NCBI GenBank assembly: GCA_033980235.1
Contig: CM067076.1
Location: 35,116,883-35,180,882 of the forward strand
Source of the DNA: Diadema setosum
Taxonomy: Eukaryota > Echinodermata > Echinoidea > Diadematoida > Diadematidae
Direction of reading: 5' to 3'
DNA length: 64,000 nt
Position 1 is the first letter of the stretch. Each line of letters begins with the position of its first letter. The notes under the pieces were generated by a model. The model had not been told where the DNA came from and did no database searches. It saw only the letters and a program-made list of their open reading frames with translations. This document shows, in pieces, positions 45,004-56,723 of this stretch. Made by a program: the position numbers and the translations under genes.

Positions 45004-47639
45004 GTGATCAGACAAAGTTTTTTTTTCTTTCGTGAGTTGACGCTGATGTCGATAATACTATACTTGCAGAATCAATATACGTCTCGAGTAACCAGTGTGC
45101 GACATGACGTGTGTAAAACATAGAAATTGGTAAGAGAGTAAAAGAAGCAATACTGTAGAAAACTAGGATGGCAAGTTTTTTTTAATATGTGTATGTGTGT
45201 GTGCGTGTTTTCTTTTGTTTACTTTGTGCGGGGGTGGAAGAAGAAAAGGAAAAATGTACGACCGTATCTCGAGTTGTCCCTGTTGATAATGCTTAACATG
45301 TTGTGCATTCACGTACATGCCTTGCTTTAATTTGGAGAATGGGAGCGTTGCGAATATTCCAGAACGGTTGAATCAGAAAGGTCAAATGATTAATGGATTA
45401 AATATTGAGTATGGACTCTTTGTTAATATGTGAAGTAATGGCAATAAATCCTTTGTGCCTGAAGGATATGGCAAACTTACCGTCGACCGATATATTCTAG
45501 TCATACAACATTTTTGCTAATTGACTTTTTCCTTCATAATCAATCCTCATCCCATTTCTAGACACAGTACAGCAGTCATGATCCACAAGGGTGTAACACC
45601 CGCAGCCAATTCGCCCGTATCCTTGAAATTATGTCTTTGTTGGGACACCTTTCCCCACTCGCCGCTCCCCCGTCTCCATCAGCCGGGTTAAATTAAACAG
45701 TTCTGGCCCCGTCGATGGGTAAATCAACTCCAATATGCCGGGAAATGATTGCCCCCTCTCCCATCTTTCCGTTTCTCTCTTCCCTCCATATTACCTCTTT
45801 CAAGCCCTTTACTGTCTTAGCCCCTGAGTTTTCTTCTTCTCCACCTTCTTCTTCCTTTGCCCCCTCCTCTTTCCTTCCTACCCCCTTGAAAGTGGGCCAT
45901 ATTTTATCGTCAGCCGATATCACTTGATGATAGCCCAATTTTATTTGGAAATATGAGACTTGTTGCAAAATGGTAGCGCGTACTTGTCATTGGTGCTGGT
46001 GAAGGGGCGAACGGGCGAGCCTTCAGAGTGCGTGCGTGTGCGCTGTGCGCGTGTGAATTAGTGTTCATTCGAGATTGAGTGTAAACAAGGAGAATGTTAA
46101 GGCTGAATTCAAAAGTGATGATCACACCCGTGCACACTACCTGTCCTCTATCTATACGATCCTGTCAATTTACAAGCATTATTGAAATGCTTAATGCATC
46201 TAGCTCATTGCTACACCTGTACTCCAAACACTGTAGCAGACTGAAAATTTTTTAGAGTTGATATCATTTGCCAATCTCTGCTTTAATGAAACTACGAAAT
46301 AATTCGGGCTGAAAACTCATTGGTGAGACATATTCTTCGCCATGGGCGTGTCTTCAAAATTTTCATCATTTGGTATTTACTTTTGGTGTATTTTGGGAGG
46401 GTTTTTTTTTTCATTTCCGTTTTGGTTTCCTAAATGGGAAAATCTTTCCATAGTATAAGATAAGCTCCGCTAAAGTTACTGTACAATTGGGTCAAGTACT
46501 TACGTATGTATAAATGTGTGTGTGTAAATATGTGTGTATTGTATGTATGTATGTACGTAAAACATAATTTTCTATGCTAGTATATTTTATATGCCTAAGT
46601 ATGTCGGTATGCGCATTTTTGCCCATGTCTGTAATGTGTGTTGGGGTGGTGTGTATTGTGTACACCCGTGATTGTGTCAATTTCAGCGTGTGATTTTTTT
46701 TTTTTTTTGCATGTGTAAACATACACTATGCATAGAATACATCTCTGTAAAGTGTATGAGTGTGCCATTCCAGACAATCTCACACTTATGCAAATAAATA
46801 TCCGTGCATTTACTCATGAATACTGTGCACAGTGCTCATCAGAAATGGGGTCTAACTATCCGCTCACGTAACTGTGTAGGATTATGCATCAAGTTGTCCA
46901 ATCCCTCGCGCGTTCCACGAAAGAGAGCAGAGTACTAGTAAGTAGAAAATAAAGGGCAGACAGGAAGATGCAAATACCTGTTTGGGTGAGAAATTTGATG
47001 TCGTGAAAGAGAACATGGTATGAACTTTCCTCGAAAGCGAAATGATGCCTTTGACGATTATGATTTATGAACAGAGTTAGAATGAAAAGGAGAAGTGATC
47101 ATCCAAAGTATATGACCCGATTCTCAAGAATAGACAGTTTGCCGGGCACTATGGTTAGTCTTATCCCTTACATTCTTTCGTCTCCAAAAGACTTTCTTTG
47201 ATGTATATAACAACCGAAAGCAAGGTGATAGTTGCTTGAAAACCTTTTGGGATGATGTTTTGATGTAAGCACACGAGCTTGTTACCTCAAACACACTAAT
47301 GTAGGCAGAACACTGCCTCATCTTTGTGACAAACTTTAACCGACAAGCGGCGAAAATCGCTCATGACTTCCATTGTTTTTAATGGAAAGAGCTTTGAGCA
47401 ATATCTCGCAGAAAGCGATACGGGGGAGGGAGGAGGAGGAAATTCAATAGCTTATTTCAGCACCAATTATTGTAATGGGAGAAAGAGACTTTACCCCTGC
47501 CGAGACTTGCCCGTTTCAGGACGTGTCAAAAGGGGGTGGCCGTGGGGGGTTCGTGGTTGGACAGCATGCAAATGAAGAGGGAATTGAAGATGATCATATT
47601 GTGGGGAGGGGAAAGAACAGAAACAAACATACAGATTTG
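45004..47639. other. Spacer with minor low-complexity patches
   Basis: GTGT patch at about 45188-45207, CT-rich 45755-45880, GCGTGTG-rich 46028-46055, and GTAT/GTGT at 46500-46560. 45590-45760 and 45975-46055 are GC-richer and unique. No gene is defended. Confidence 0.5.
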
Positions 47640-48275
47640 GAAAGAAATTGGACCGAATAAAGGAGTAAAGAGAGAGAGAGGGTGAGAGAAAGAAAGAAAG
47701 AAAAAGAGAGACAGATTGACTGACTGACTGACTGACTGACGGACGGACAGACAGAAGACAGAGACAGATGAAGACAAGACTTAAACAGGAGAGAGAGAGA
47801 AATAACAAACGATTCCAGAAGAATGAACATAAGAATACAGATTAAATAAACACTGTGTAGAATTAGGAAAAAAAGAGACTGACTGACCGACTTACGGACG
47901 GACAGACACAAAGAGACAAAAAAAGAGTACGATTAAGAGAGAGAGAGAGAGAGAGATATGGAGAGAAAGAGAAACAGAGAGATGAAGTGAAGACTTAGAT
48001 AGAATAGAGAGAAATAGGAAACGATTCCAGAAGAATGAACAAAATGAAGAATTAACAGATTAAATAAACACTGCGTAATATACGGAGAGACTGACTAACA
48101 GACTGACAGACGAACAGATTCAAAGAGACAGAAAGATTAAGAGAAAGAGAGAGAGAGATGGAGAAAGAGAGAGACGAATGTTAGGTTTTGATAGAATAGA
48201 GATAACACCGAACCATTTCTTAAGAATGGACATAAGAATACAGACTAAATAAACACTGCGAAGGTATAGTCAAAC
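47640..48275. repeat. Tandem repeat of about 185-218 bp, three units, with nested GA and GACT microsatellites
   Basis: The landmark TAAATAAACACTG recurs at 47843, 48061 and 48246, giving periods of 218 and 185 bp. Each unit also carries an AGAATGGACATAAGAATACA-type segment, a GACT/GACA run and a GAGA run. The units differ mainly in the length of the microsatellite stretches. Ser/Leu/Val-rich minus-strand frames are artefacts. Confidence 0.85.
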
Positions 48276-48925
48276 GGTTTAAAAGGTGCAGTGTAAGAAA
48301 CAGGCGTAGCAGAGATTTTCATGAGACAAATGAGGATACAAGCAAGCACGCGTTTTTCATTTTATTGTTTGTTTGTTTGTTCGTGTGTGTTTTTTTAGGG
48401 GGGTGACTGCAACGGTTACGTTAAAGGAGACATAAAAGAAAATCAGAAAGAACAGTGATACGAAAAGGGAAGGACATTTTCCATCACATTTATGAAGGCA
48501 TGATTAAATTCATGATAAAGAACAAGCATGGAAAATTATTGCAAAAATCATTGCTCAGCATTCGTGCTCGAAAGAGATTAGAGTGCCAGATTGCCAAGTG
48601 GTAAATCTGTGGGAATAGCTGATTTGGATTAAACCGTGATACGAATGAAGATGATAAAGTACCATGGTCCTCATGTAGGAGACAACAGGTGGATGGTGCG
48701 TGTCCATCCTGTGACCCATAAAGAGAGGGATTTAATATTTAAGTTTAAGCACAAACTTAAGATATGAGAATGTCCCAGTATTCTGTCACTGGCAGCCAGC
48801 AAATACTACTTTCTGAGAAGCCGAATGCTACAAGAAGAAAGAGATAGAGTATGACAGATATTTCTTGACTAGGAGAATGATCAGATAAGATGTAACGCAA
48901 ATGACTTATAAATATTTAATATATC
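48276..48925. other. Spacer, nothing recognised
   Basis: Unique AT-rich DNA. A small inverted repeat around 48685-48711 (CAGGTGGATGG against TCCATCCTG) is the only structure noted. Confidence 0.5.
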
Positions 48926-48931
48926 AAAATG

Positions 48932-49010
<79 letters not shown>

Positions 49011-49082
49011 TTATTCATTCATTTATTTATGTATTTATGTATTTATTTATTTATTTATTTACTTATTCATTTATTTATGTAT

Positions 49083-49121
<39 letters not shown>

Positions 49122-49135
49122 TTCATTGATTTATA
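48926..49135. repeat. (TA)n then (TTTA)n compound microsatellite
   Basis: AT dinucleotides with sparse TATG interruptions (48931-49005), then TTTA/TTCA/TGTA tetranucleotides to about 49130. Ile/Tyr and Phe/Ile/Tyr/Leu frames are artefacts. Confidence 0.94.
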
Positions 49136-51399
49136 CTTATAAGTATATGAGTCATAAACAAATGTCAAATTAACCTAATTTGACTTTTCTGCAAGTAACA
49201 CTACAGACACCACTAACATAGCCTACAAGAATGCAATTGATATATTTCTGTACTCTTTGCTCCTTCAAATGCATTCTCTTCCAACGCTGCAGCAACCAGC
49301 ACGGTCATTAAAAACACACAAAAGGATCGACAAGAAAAAATAAAAAGAAAGCGGAAGAGGAAGTGAGAAACAGGAAGAAAAAGAGACGAGAAAATACGGG
49401 AAATTATGATTGTACGGTAGAAGGACTTGGAGGAAAGAAAAATGGGGGTGGGTAAGTGGAGAGATAAAAAAGGAAGAAATGACAATCTGTGTCGCGCACA
49501 TTCCCTCGAACAAAAGTTTGAGTGCGAGTAACTGTATCACATGAATATTGATGTGTTTTTCAATTGGCATATCTAGAGGGCTGAAAGGAAGGAGACGAAA
49601 CAGGGCTTCAATAGGCGTACCTCTACAAACATTGTCTAACAGCCTACTGGGATGTGTGGTTGTGGAATGGCGCTACGATCGATATATTGGCGTCACAAAT
49701 CACGATCTTAAACCAAACAGATCTACACACCGATTTCCCTCCTTCCAAGCAGGGAAAAAATACAAATGCGAGAGGTTTTCCTGTTTTATTTGCATGTGTG
49801 GTGATAGACTTCTCAATACTGAGTGGTATAAAAAAAAAAGAGAGATCTCGAAAGAATTGTTCTTAACATTATTTTAGTTCCGGGGAGCCCAAGAAAAGGA
49901 AAACTATAATCATTTGAATGACGATATTATGTTGTGATTTGTTGTTGCTAACACGAATTTGCAAAGTCTTTTACTGAGGGAATATATCACTTGGACTGCA
50001 CACTACAAAATCACGACAATAATTATGATATATTAGGAAGATATGACATTATAGCAAACCATTTATGGATGCAAGTCTGGATATCAATTTCTCTTCTTCG
50101 TATCTCCATCTCTCCCCCTCTTTCTCAATAGTCCTCTTTGTTTTTTCTCTTTCTCTTTCTGTTCATATTTTTGTGTAGGTGTGTAGTAAGTGAGGGAGAG
50201 AGAGAGACTACGGAGAGAGGGAGAGAGTGTGTATATATTTGGTTTTAAAGGAAAGATTTATCGGTTTCCATCACGCTATTTTCCCTCTTTTCTCCTTCGT
50301 TCTTTTATCCTGCATTTAGTTTCTCTTTATTGTTGCGTCATCACGGCTTCTTCAGAGATTGCTGTCAGTTCCTACAGTAACAATAGAGGGCGCGTATCAA
50401 ATAGGTTTACTCGATGGGAAAATGAGAACATAGCTTAGTATTCTGTTTAAAAAGACACGGTGAAAAAGTATGTGTTATTTTTATTTAACTCGAGTAGAAT
50501 TGATTTCTTTTTCTGTCGCACCTGCTTTCCTACCTATATCGAGTCATCTTACCTATTATATGATATTGTATTCACTCAGTTGGAACGGCACCCTACTGAT
50601 TAAAGTTGTTCAAGGAGTTTAATCTGATCAGCGAAATACTTACGGTTTTGTTTGAAAATGCACAAGAATCTATAGAAGTGATGTGATAAAGTAAAGTTAC
50701 TTTGTTCTGCAGTACCACGAGAAGTGATTGTATACCAATACAGTTACAAAGCAAGAAAGATAAAACTAATAGTGGTGAAAACGGAAACAAATGGAAACAA
50801 GACTAACTGAAGTAAAAGTGAGAACAATTGTAATGAAATTGATGGTTATTAAGATCATAAAATGTAATGACACAAATACTTTCATCAGTCCATTCGATTT
50901 AAATTTCCTTTAAAACCAATATCGAACTGACTAATCTTTGAAAAAAAAAGTACAATAAAAAATAAAAAGGAAAAAGAATATACCTGACTGTTGCGATATC
51001 GACACTAAGAATGTATTATCATCATTGTATCCAGAATAATGGGAACGCTGCCAAGTCATGTCTTGCTTTTGAGTGTCATACATTATCTTTTGTCACAAAG
51101 ATTATTACGTTCTCTGCAATCCTTCATACATGTAGATCTCTCATCTAGATGCCTTACTATAACGTGTCTCCGCCTTCATGAAGTAACGAGCTGCGGCTTT
51201 TGTTCTCACTCCGGAAATCAGTGCACGGTTTTAGGAAGGCCGCTCGAAGGTCAAGTCGGGCTATTCATCCTTCGATCGTTATCATTTAAGTCTCTTCACA
51301 GAGGGAGAATAAACCCATGGGGATAGTTAACACATGGAAAGAGACGATGGGGAAAAGACGGGGGGGGGGGGGGATGCGGCAAGCAGGAGAGATGGACTT
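49136..51399. other. Spacer with one cysteine-bearing short frame
   Basis: Mostly AT-rich. The plus-strand frame at 49548-49877 (up to 109 codons) contains a Cys-x5-Cys-x2-Cys-x-Cys stretch near residues 77-87 and is discussed in the findings. It is not called a gene. A G14 run lies at 51360-51373. Confidence 0.45.
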
Positions 51400-51660
51400 C
51401 GCCGGGTTCCATGGCCGTAGAGAAAACGATCTCCGTATAGCGACGCGCTGTGCCTAATGAGTGTATTAAATACCGCTGGTTATCTTTCAACTAATCAGGC
51501 CACTGAAGCAACGCTAGATTGGTTTTCGTTTCCCTAGCCGAAGTAGCCCCTGTAAGTCCACGCCGTGATCCCGTAGTTTGCCTCCATCTTACGTTACGAT
51601 GGGGGTATGTTTCTCGCAGGGACAAAGTAGGGGCTCGGGCCTTCTCGTCAAGCTTAGATT
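51400..51660. promoter_or_regulatory. Candidate cis-regulatory island
   Basis: Non-repetitive, CG-bearing sequence between the G14 run and a CT-rich tract, with words such as CTAATGAGTGTATTAAATA (51455-51473) and CTAATCAGGCC (51491-51501) that contain homeodomain-like TAAT cores. Evidence is compositional only. Confidence 0.2.
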
Positions 51661-52870
51661 GCTATGAAAACACAGCCTGTATTGTTATCTTTAAACTCCA
51701 GTGTCATTTCAAACGTTCTCACTTTCCAGTTCTGCTCTCTCCTTCTTCTTATTTTACATCCCTGTCCTCTTCCCCTTCATATCCAAGTATCCTTCTCATC
51801 ATTATTGTCACTTTATCATGATATCACTCTTTTTCTTCTTCGTCCTTGATATAGTCACTTCCTTCCTTTTCACTCCTCTCTCGCTTTCCCTATCTTTTCT
51901 TTACTTTGTGCTCCATCTATTGCAATTTCTTTAACAAAGCAGTGCATATAGTCAACGAAGGAGAAGAGATAGATAGATAGATAGATAGAGAGAGAGATAA
52001 TGGAGGAGGGAGAGAAAGAAAGAGAATAAAAGACAGAGAAAATCAATCATTCTTTAAGTTGACACAGATCTTCTGTCAAACACATTTTTGTTTTTCTCCA
52101 AGATCTTACACCACTTTTCATCTTCTCTTTATCCTTCCGTATTTCCTAATCTCTCTTACTTTTTTTCCCCTAATCCTCTTTCGATGCATTTCATTCTTCC
52201 ACTATATAGGTGAAAATATCTCACGGTGGGACAATACTCGGAGTTGAACTAAAGGGCAAGGTGATTTAAGAATAGACATAAATTAAAACACATAGAGTCG
52301 TCGGGAGAATACGTTAGAAGAGCGCCACTTGCGATAGAGATGATTTATGCATGCAAACTGAAGACCGGTGTGTTACCATCTACCGTAGATCACTATGTTG
52401 TTTCTGTATAGTTAATGCGTTCCCATGACAGTCCGTTCTTACGTCTGCGTGTTTTTTTCACATCGTGTGCTTGAACTTGCACTTGGTGTTGGCACAAGCA
52501 CATCTAACCACGCTTACAACATGATTTGATTTTTTCCTGTGACTAAACAAGTGTACCAAATCGTTTTTTATACTTATATAGAAAACTTTTAAAAATGCGT
52601 GTTGCAATGTTTTTTTTTTTCGATGAATTTAGCCAAAACAATGCCCAAGGAAGAACATCAACATCCCTACGTCAATCGTTTGACGAACATAAACATTTCG
52701 TAGGCAAATTCAAACTACGTAATGATGGCTGCGGAGTAAATTTTGTGGGTTTTTTTCAGGAATTAGTGATTTACCTTCCGATTAGTCCTTTAGAAAACAT
52801 ACATAACCTATTTCCAATGTTTGTTTGGTTGTTTTTGTTTTTGCAAGAGGGGAAGTGACACTATGGTTAA
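51661..52870. other. Spacer with CT-rich tract and (TAGA)n
   Basis: Pyrimidine-rich 51715-51930, a short GATA run at about 51969-51989 followed by GAGAGA, then AT-rich unique DNA. Hydrophobic frames follow the tract. Confidence 0.55.
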
Positions 52871-52872
52871 AT

Positions 52873-52957
52873 CACTCTCTCTCTCTCTCTCTCTCTCCGT
52901 CTTTCCTTCATCCTATTCAAAATAATGTAGACAGAACTGTACACACATACACGCACT

Positions 52958-53004
<47 letters not shown>

Positions 53005-53005
53005 T
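52873..53005. repeat. (CT)n and (TA)n microsatellites
   Basis: About twelve CT units at 52873-52897, and AT repeats at about 52966-53005, separated by a short CACACATACACGCAC segment. Confidence 0.9.
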
Positions 53006-54139
53006 ATACATATTTATATAAGGTATAGGAAACATTTTTGTATTTGTGAAAGCGAAATTTCGACCAAACCGCTGAAACCACCAATAAACGAGAACGGACT
53101 GACCTGAGGCTAGGCGCAGAGAGATGGAGGGCGTGCTGTACGGTGGCAAGGCAGGGATAAGTCGCGGGTTTTAGACTGGGACATGACACAGAGCCTAAGT
53201 ACATATCAGGCGGCTCGGCTTTGATGTAAAGATCCAGGGGAGGAGAGAGATCGCCATCTTAGACACACTCTGGAGCGGGGACCTTAAAAGAGAGATCTAC
53301 CATAGGGTACTCTATAATACGTGGAAGATACACGTGTGCCTAGGAAACAAAGGGGACACAAAATAGGGATGAGAATAATGAGTGTGTGCCAATATGTGAC
53401 AATGACAAGAGGAAGGAGAGATAGAATGAGCTATGTACATAGGAAGAGGACAATGGAGAGGAAAGGGATGGATAGATATCGAAGAGAAGGAGAGGTTAAG
53501 GAGCTGGAATGGGAAAGAGAGGGAGGGGGAAGAAGGGGAGGGGTATAAAGGCTTAGGCCTTATGCACTCGCTTTCGCTGAAGTCCATGACGTTTGCTACT
53601 ACACTGAAACAATTTAACTTTGACGAATTGTCCTGATAACTACTGGGCAGTTAAATTCATTCATTCTTTTAACATTATGGTAGCAATTCTATTATCGTCA
53701 AAGCGGGTAGTCTTTCGCCTTAGATCATGAACGGTGGGAAGCAAATTTTGAAACAAACTTTGATGCAAACAATGGAAAGTATTACCTGAAGAAAGAAATA
53801 GCAGCGGGAGAGAGACTTGGGGGAAATATGTGATTATGGGGTAGAGGGAAGATTCAGGCAGAGTCAAAAGGTCAAAGTGGAGACAAAATAGACGCATCTA
53901 TTACCCTTCTGTGTCGCGCACTTTGGACAGTATATATACAACGCTAAGGAGTTTTATGTGCCAATCAGTACTCAGACTGTTAAACTAACAAGTGCATGAG
54001 TGTTGAGGAGATGAACATGACCATTGTGTTCACATGAGAAGGGCTCGTTGGAACAGATTTCATGACAACTGTTACTACATGCGACATCTTATACGTATGA
54101 TAACTTATTTCACAGGTCTTAAAAGTAAGAAGAAAATAT
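53006..54139. other. Spacer with a GC-richer and a purine-rich patch
   Basis: 53090-53290 is GC-richer and unique. 53400-53550 is purine-rich. No frame is recognisable. Confidence 0.5.
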
Positions 54140-54428
54140 TACCAAAGTTTTGATATAATGTACACTCAAAGGAGAGAGGGGGAGAGTGACGAACACAGAC
54201 AGGCATACACTCAGAGGGATAGGGATAGAGGGAGAAAAAAGAAAGAAAATCATGGTAGGTACAGGAACAGGTGAAGTATATGCTTCTGAAATTAAGCGAA
54301 ACTCATTAAAAAAAAGAAAACATGAGATGGAACTGGAATGTAGAGAGAGAGAGAGAGGGAGAGAGAGAAAGGAAGGATAACAGAATGATGGAGAGAATAG
54401 GAAAAGAAAGTAAGATATAGTAGGAGAA

Positions 54429-54475
<47 letters not shown>

Positions 54476-54545
54476 AAGTGAGAGGAATGCATACTGAGCT
54501 AACAGGGAGAAGGAGAGAGAGAGAGGGGTGTAAAGCGAACTGAGC
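54140..54545. repeat. Purine-rich (GA)n tract
   Basis: Long strand-asymmetric purine run with GAGA and GAAAGAGAGA units, densest at 54340-54480. The 142-codon minus-strand Ser/Leu/Phe/Pro frame (54119-54547) is an artefact. Confidence 0.85.
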
Positions 54546-55574
54546 AAGAAAGAGGAAGAACGGAAGACAGAGAACCAGTCTCGCTAATCATCGACAGACG
54601 GAGAATGAGAAAAAAAGAGAGAGGGGGTGGGGAGGGACAGAGATAACCATGTGATGGACATTGATGGAAATTTGACTTGAAAACGGAGAGGGAGATGGTG
54701 TCAGAGACTCATACCTTCGGAAATGTAAAGAAGTTTGATTGAAAACAGATAATATGGAAACGGAAGAAGAGAATGAAAGAGGGGATGTAGAGAAATGGCG
54801 AAAGTGAGCAAAAAAAAAAAAAACCCGAAAAGAAAAAAAAAAGTGAGAAAACTGAGAAGAGAGGGTAACTGGGATACCCCAAGCGTGACCACACTCGGAC
54901 CAATGAGCAACAGCCCGCTTTACCGCCAAATCAGTCCGGTGCAGACGATCCGCCTGAAAGATACCGATAATATTTGCCTAGTCTCCATTGATGCTTTGCT
55001 TCCTTCCTCTCAGGCCATTCTTCCAACCTTACCCCCCCCCCCCCGCCCCCAGATTTCTTCGCCGACGAGAAATCTACCTTTTATTTAACTAGCCGCACTC
55101 CAGTGTTTTCTATTGTATTCTGGAAAGTCTGAACAGTATCCACGTAACCTGTTTCATTCCTTGCGCCTTTAGCATGATGGTGTTAGCGAATGAAGTCAAA
55201 CGAACAAAGAAGTTGAGCGACGTGTTGGATAGCTTAAGGACAAGCTATCGAGATACGGGATCAATTCTAAAATGAAAGTTATCATTTTTTTTTTTGTGGA
55301 GGGGGGAGAATACTTTGTTGTTCCAGTGTAATGTTCTGTTTCTCTCATATCTTGCTTGGTTCTGCAATCTAAGCATTTTCATCTCATTCCTAATGAGACA
55401 AAGCACTGTTGCAATGAAAGTTTTGCTACTTTCACTGCTAATACTACTACCACAAGTCTTGGCGTTACTTTTGTTACCAGCGATTTTATTGACAACATTA
55501 ATGCCAACATTAATGATTGTTACAAACAACACTATCATTGATTTGACTGAGACACAGCCTGACAGAGCAGCGAC
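54546..55574. other. Spacer with A runs and a C13 run
   Basis: A-rich runs at 54811-54843, and a C13 run at 55032-55044. 54870-54960 is a GC-richer unique patch. A 94-codon plus-strand Leu/Thr-rich frame (55294-55578) is unrecognised. Confidence 0.5.
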
Positions 55575-55690
55575 ATAGTAGTAGTGTCAGTAGTGGTAGC
55601 TAGTGGAGGTATTAGTATCAGGAGAAGGAGGAGGAGGAGGTGGTGGAGGAGGAGGATGGGTAGTAGAAGTATAGTAACAGTATAAGTAGT
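55575..55690. repeat. Interrupted (AGT)n / (AGG)n trinucleotide array
   Basis: AGTAGT, GGTAGC, GGAGGA and GTGGTG triplets with no long pure run. Confidence 0.8.
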
Positions 55691-56485
55691 CAAATGAGTA
55701 GCAACCGTATCATAGTAACAATTTGTTTCTTTTGATATTTCTATTAGTGCTTCTGATGATTTGTGTTGCCTATTGAATAACCATTTTCTATTGTCTATTC
55801 AATGTACGTCTTTTTTATTGCTTTGTTGTCTAATCTTTCTTCCAACAAACATAAACACAAACACAAGCAAACACACACACACACACATGGATGCTTATCG
55901 GGCAGGCCTGATATCGTTCAACCTAACGCAAGGCAAGCACTACCTGCCTGTTAAACGGTAAATCAAAAATAGTATTACGACAGAAAGACGCTGCAGTTTG
56001 CACCGACAGACCAAATGAAAAGAGAGAGTTTGAGATAGATAGGGAGAACTGGCTGGATTCCAGTCACGTGACACGAAATGAGTCCTTTCCGGCGTGTTAT
56101 TGGCATCGCTGATTACGTCTCGGCACATTGTTTTGATGAGGCGCCTGCGTACAACACGTAATGCCTGCCTGGGCTAGCTACCAGCTACTAGCTTTATCCT
56201 CAAACTCATTTTGCGGAGAGTAGGCGTGGGGCCCGTAATGACCTTTTTTCATAGATTTACTAAGAAAAGAAAATAAACTTCGTGTTAATCTATAAATGAT
56301 GAAAGCACGTAATGTCAGACTCCATGTTAAATTAACCTCACCAAGTATCATTAAGGCGCGCTTTTACTGGTAAAGGTCTTAATGATTTCAAGACGGTGTT
56401 CGAAGTTTTGTTTGCATTCAGTGGTTGCCTTGTCCTAATTAAAAGGGCTTCAAACAAGCTGGAACATCACAGCATGCTTGAGTAT
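55691..56485. other. Spacer with GC-richer patch and one hairpin
   Basis: A CA run at 55870-55886. A CG-bearing unique patch spans 56060-56240. ATCATTAAG at 56347-56355 pairs with CTTAATGAT at 56378-56386, and both arms carry TAAT/ATTA cores. No gene is defended. Confidence 0.45.
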
Positions 56486-56580
56486 GTTTGTAAGTGTATG
56501 TGTGTGAGGGTGTGTGTGTGTGTGCGCGCGAGCGCGTGTGTGTGGGGGAGGGTGTATGTATGTGTGTGTGGTTGTGTTTA
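56486..56580. repeat. (GT)n interrupted microsatellite
   Basis: GTGTGT with GCGCGAGCGCG and GTAT interruptions. His/Thr frames on the minus strand are artefacts. Confidence 0.88.
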
Positions 56581-56723
56581 CGTTAAAGTGATACATAGAA
56601 AAAGATTTGTAATGATGATAACTTCCTATATAGGGGAGTTGGTGTGCGCATGCGTACATGGCCCACCATTAACTTATTTTTTATCTAGTAAAATTCTGAG
56701 GTTATTATCATAATCGTACCTTA

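Noticed and set aside
47640..48275. CRISPR-like array
   Set aside because: Units of about 200 bp with nested microsatellites are not repeat-spacer units, and the sequence is eukaryotic in character.
54718..54739. Sequence resembling mature miR-1 (CGGAAATGTAAAGAAGTTTG)
   Set aside because: It has an inserted A and a different 3' end. No complementary arm lies within 100 bp and no miR-133-like partner is present, so it is a chance match in an A-rich tract.
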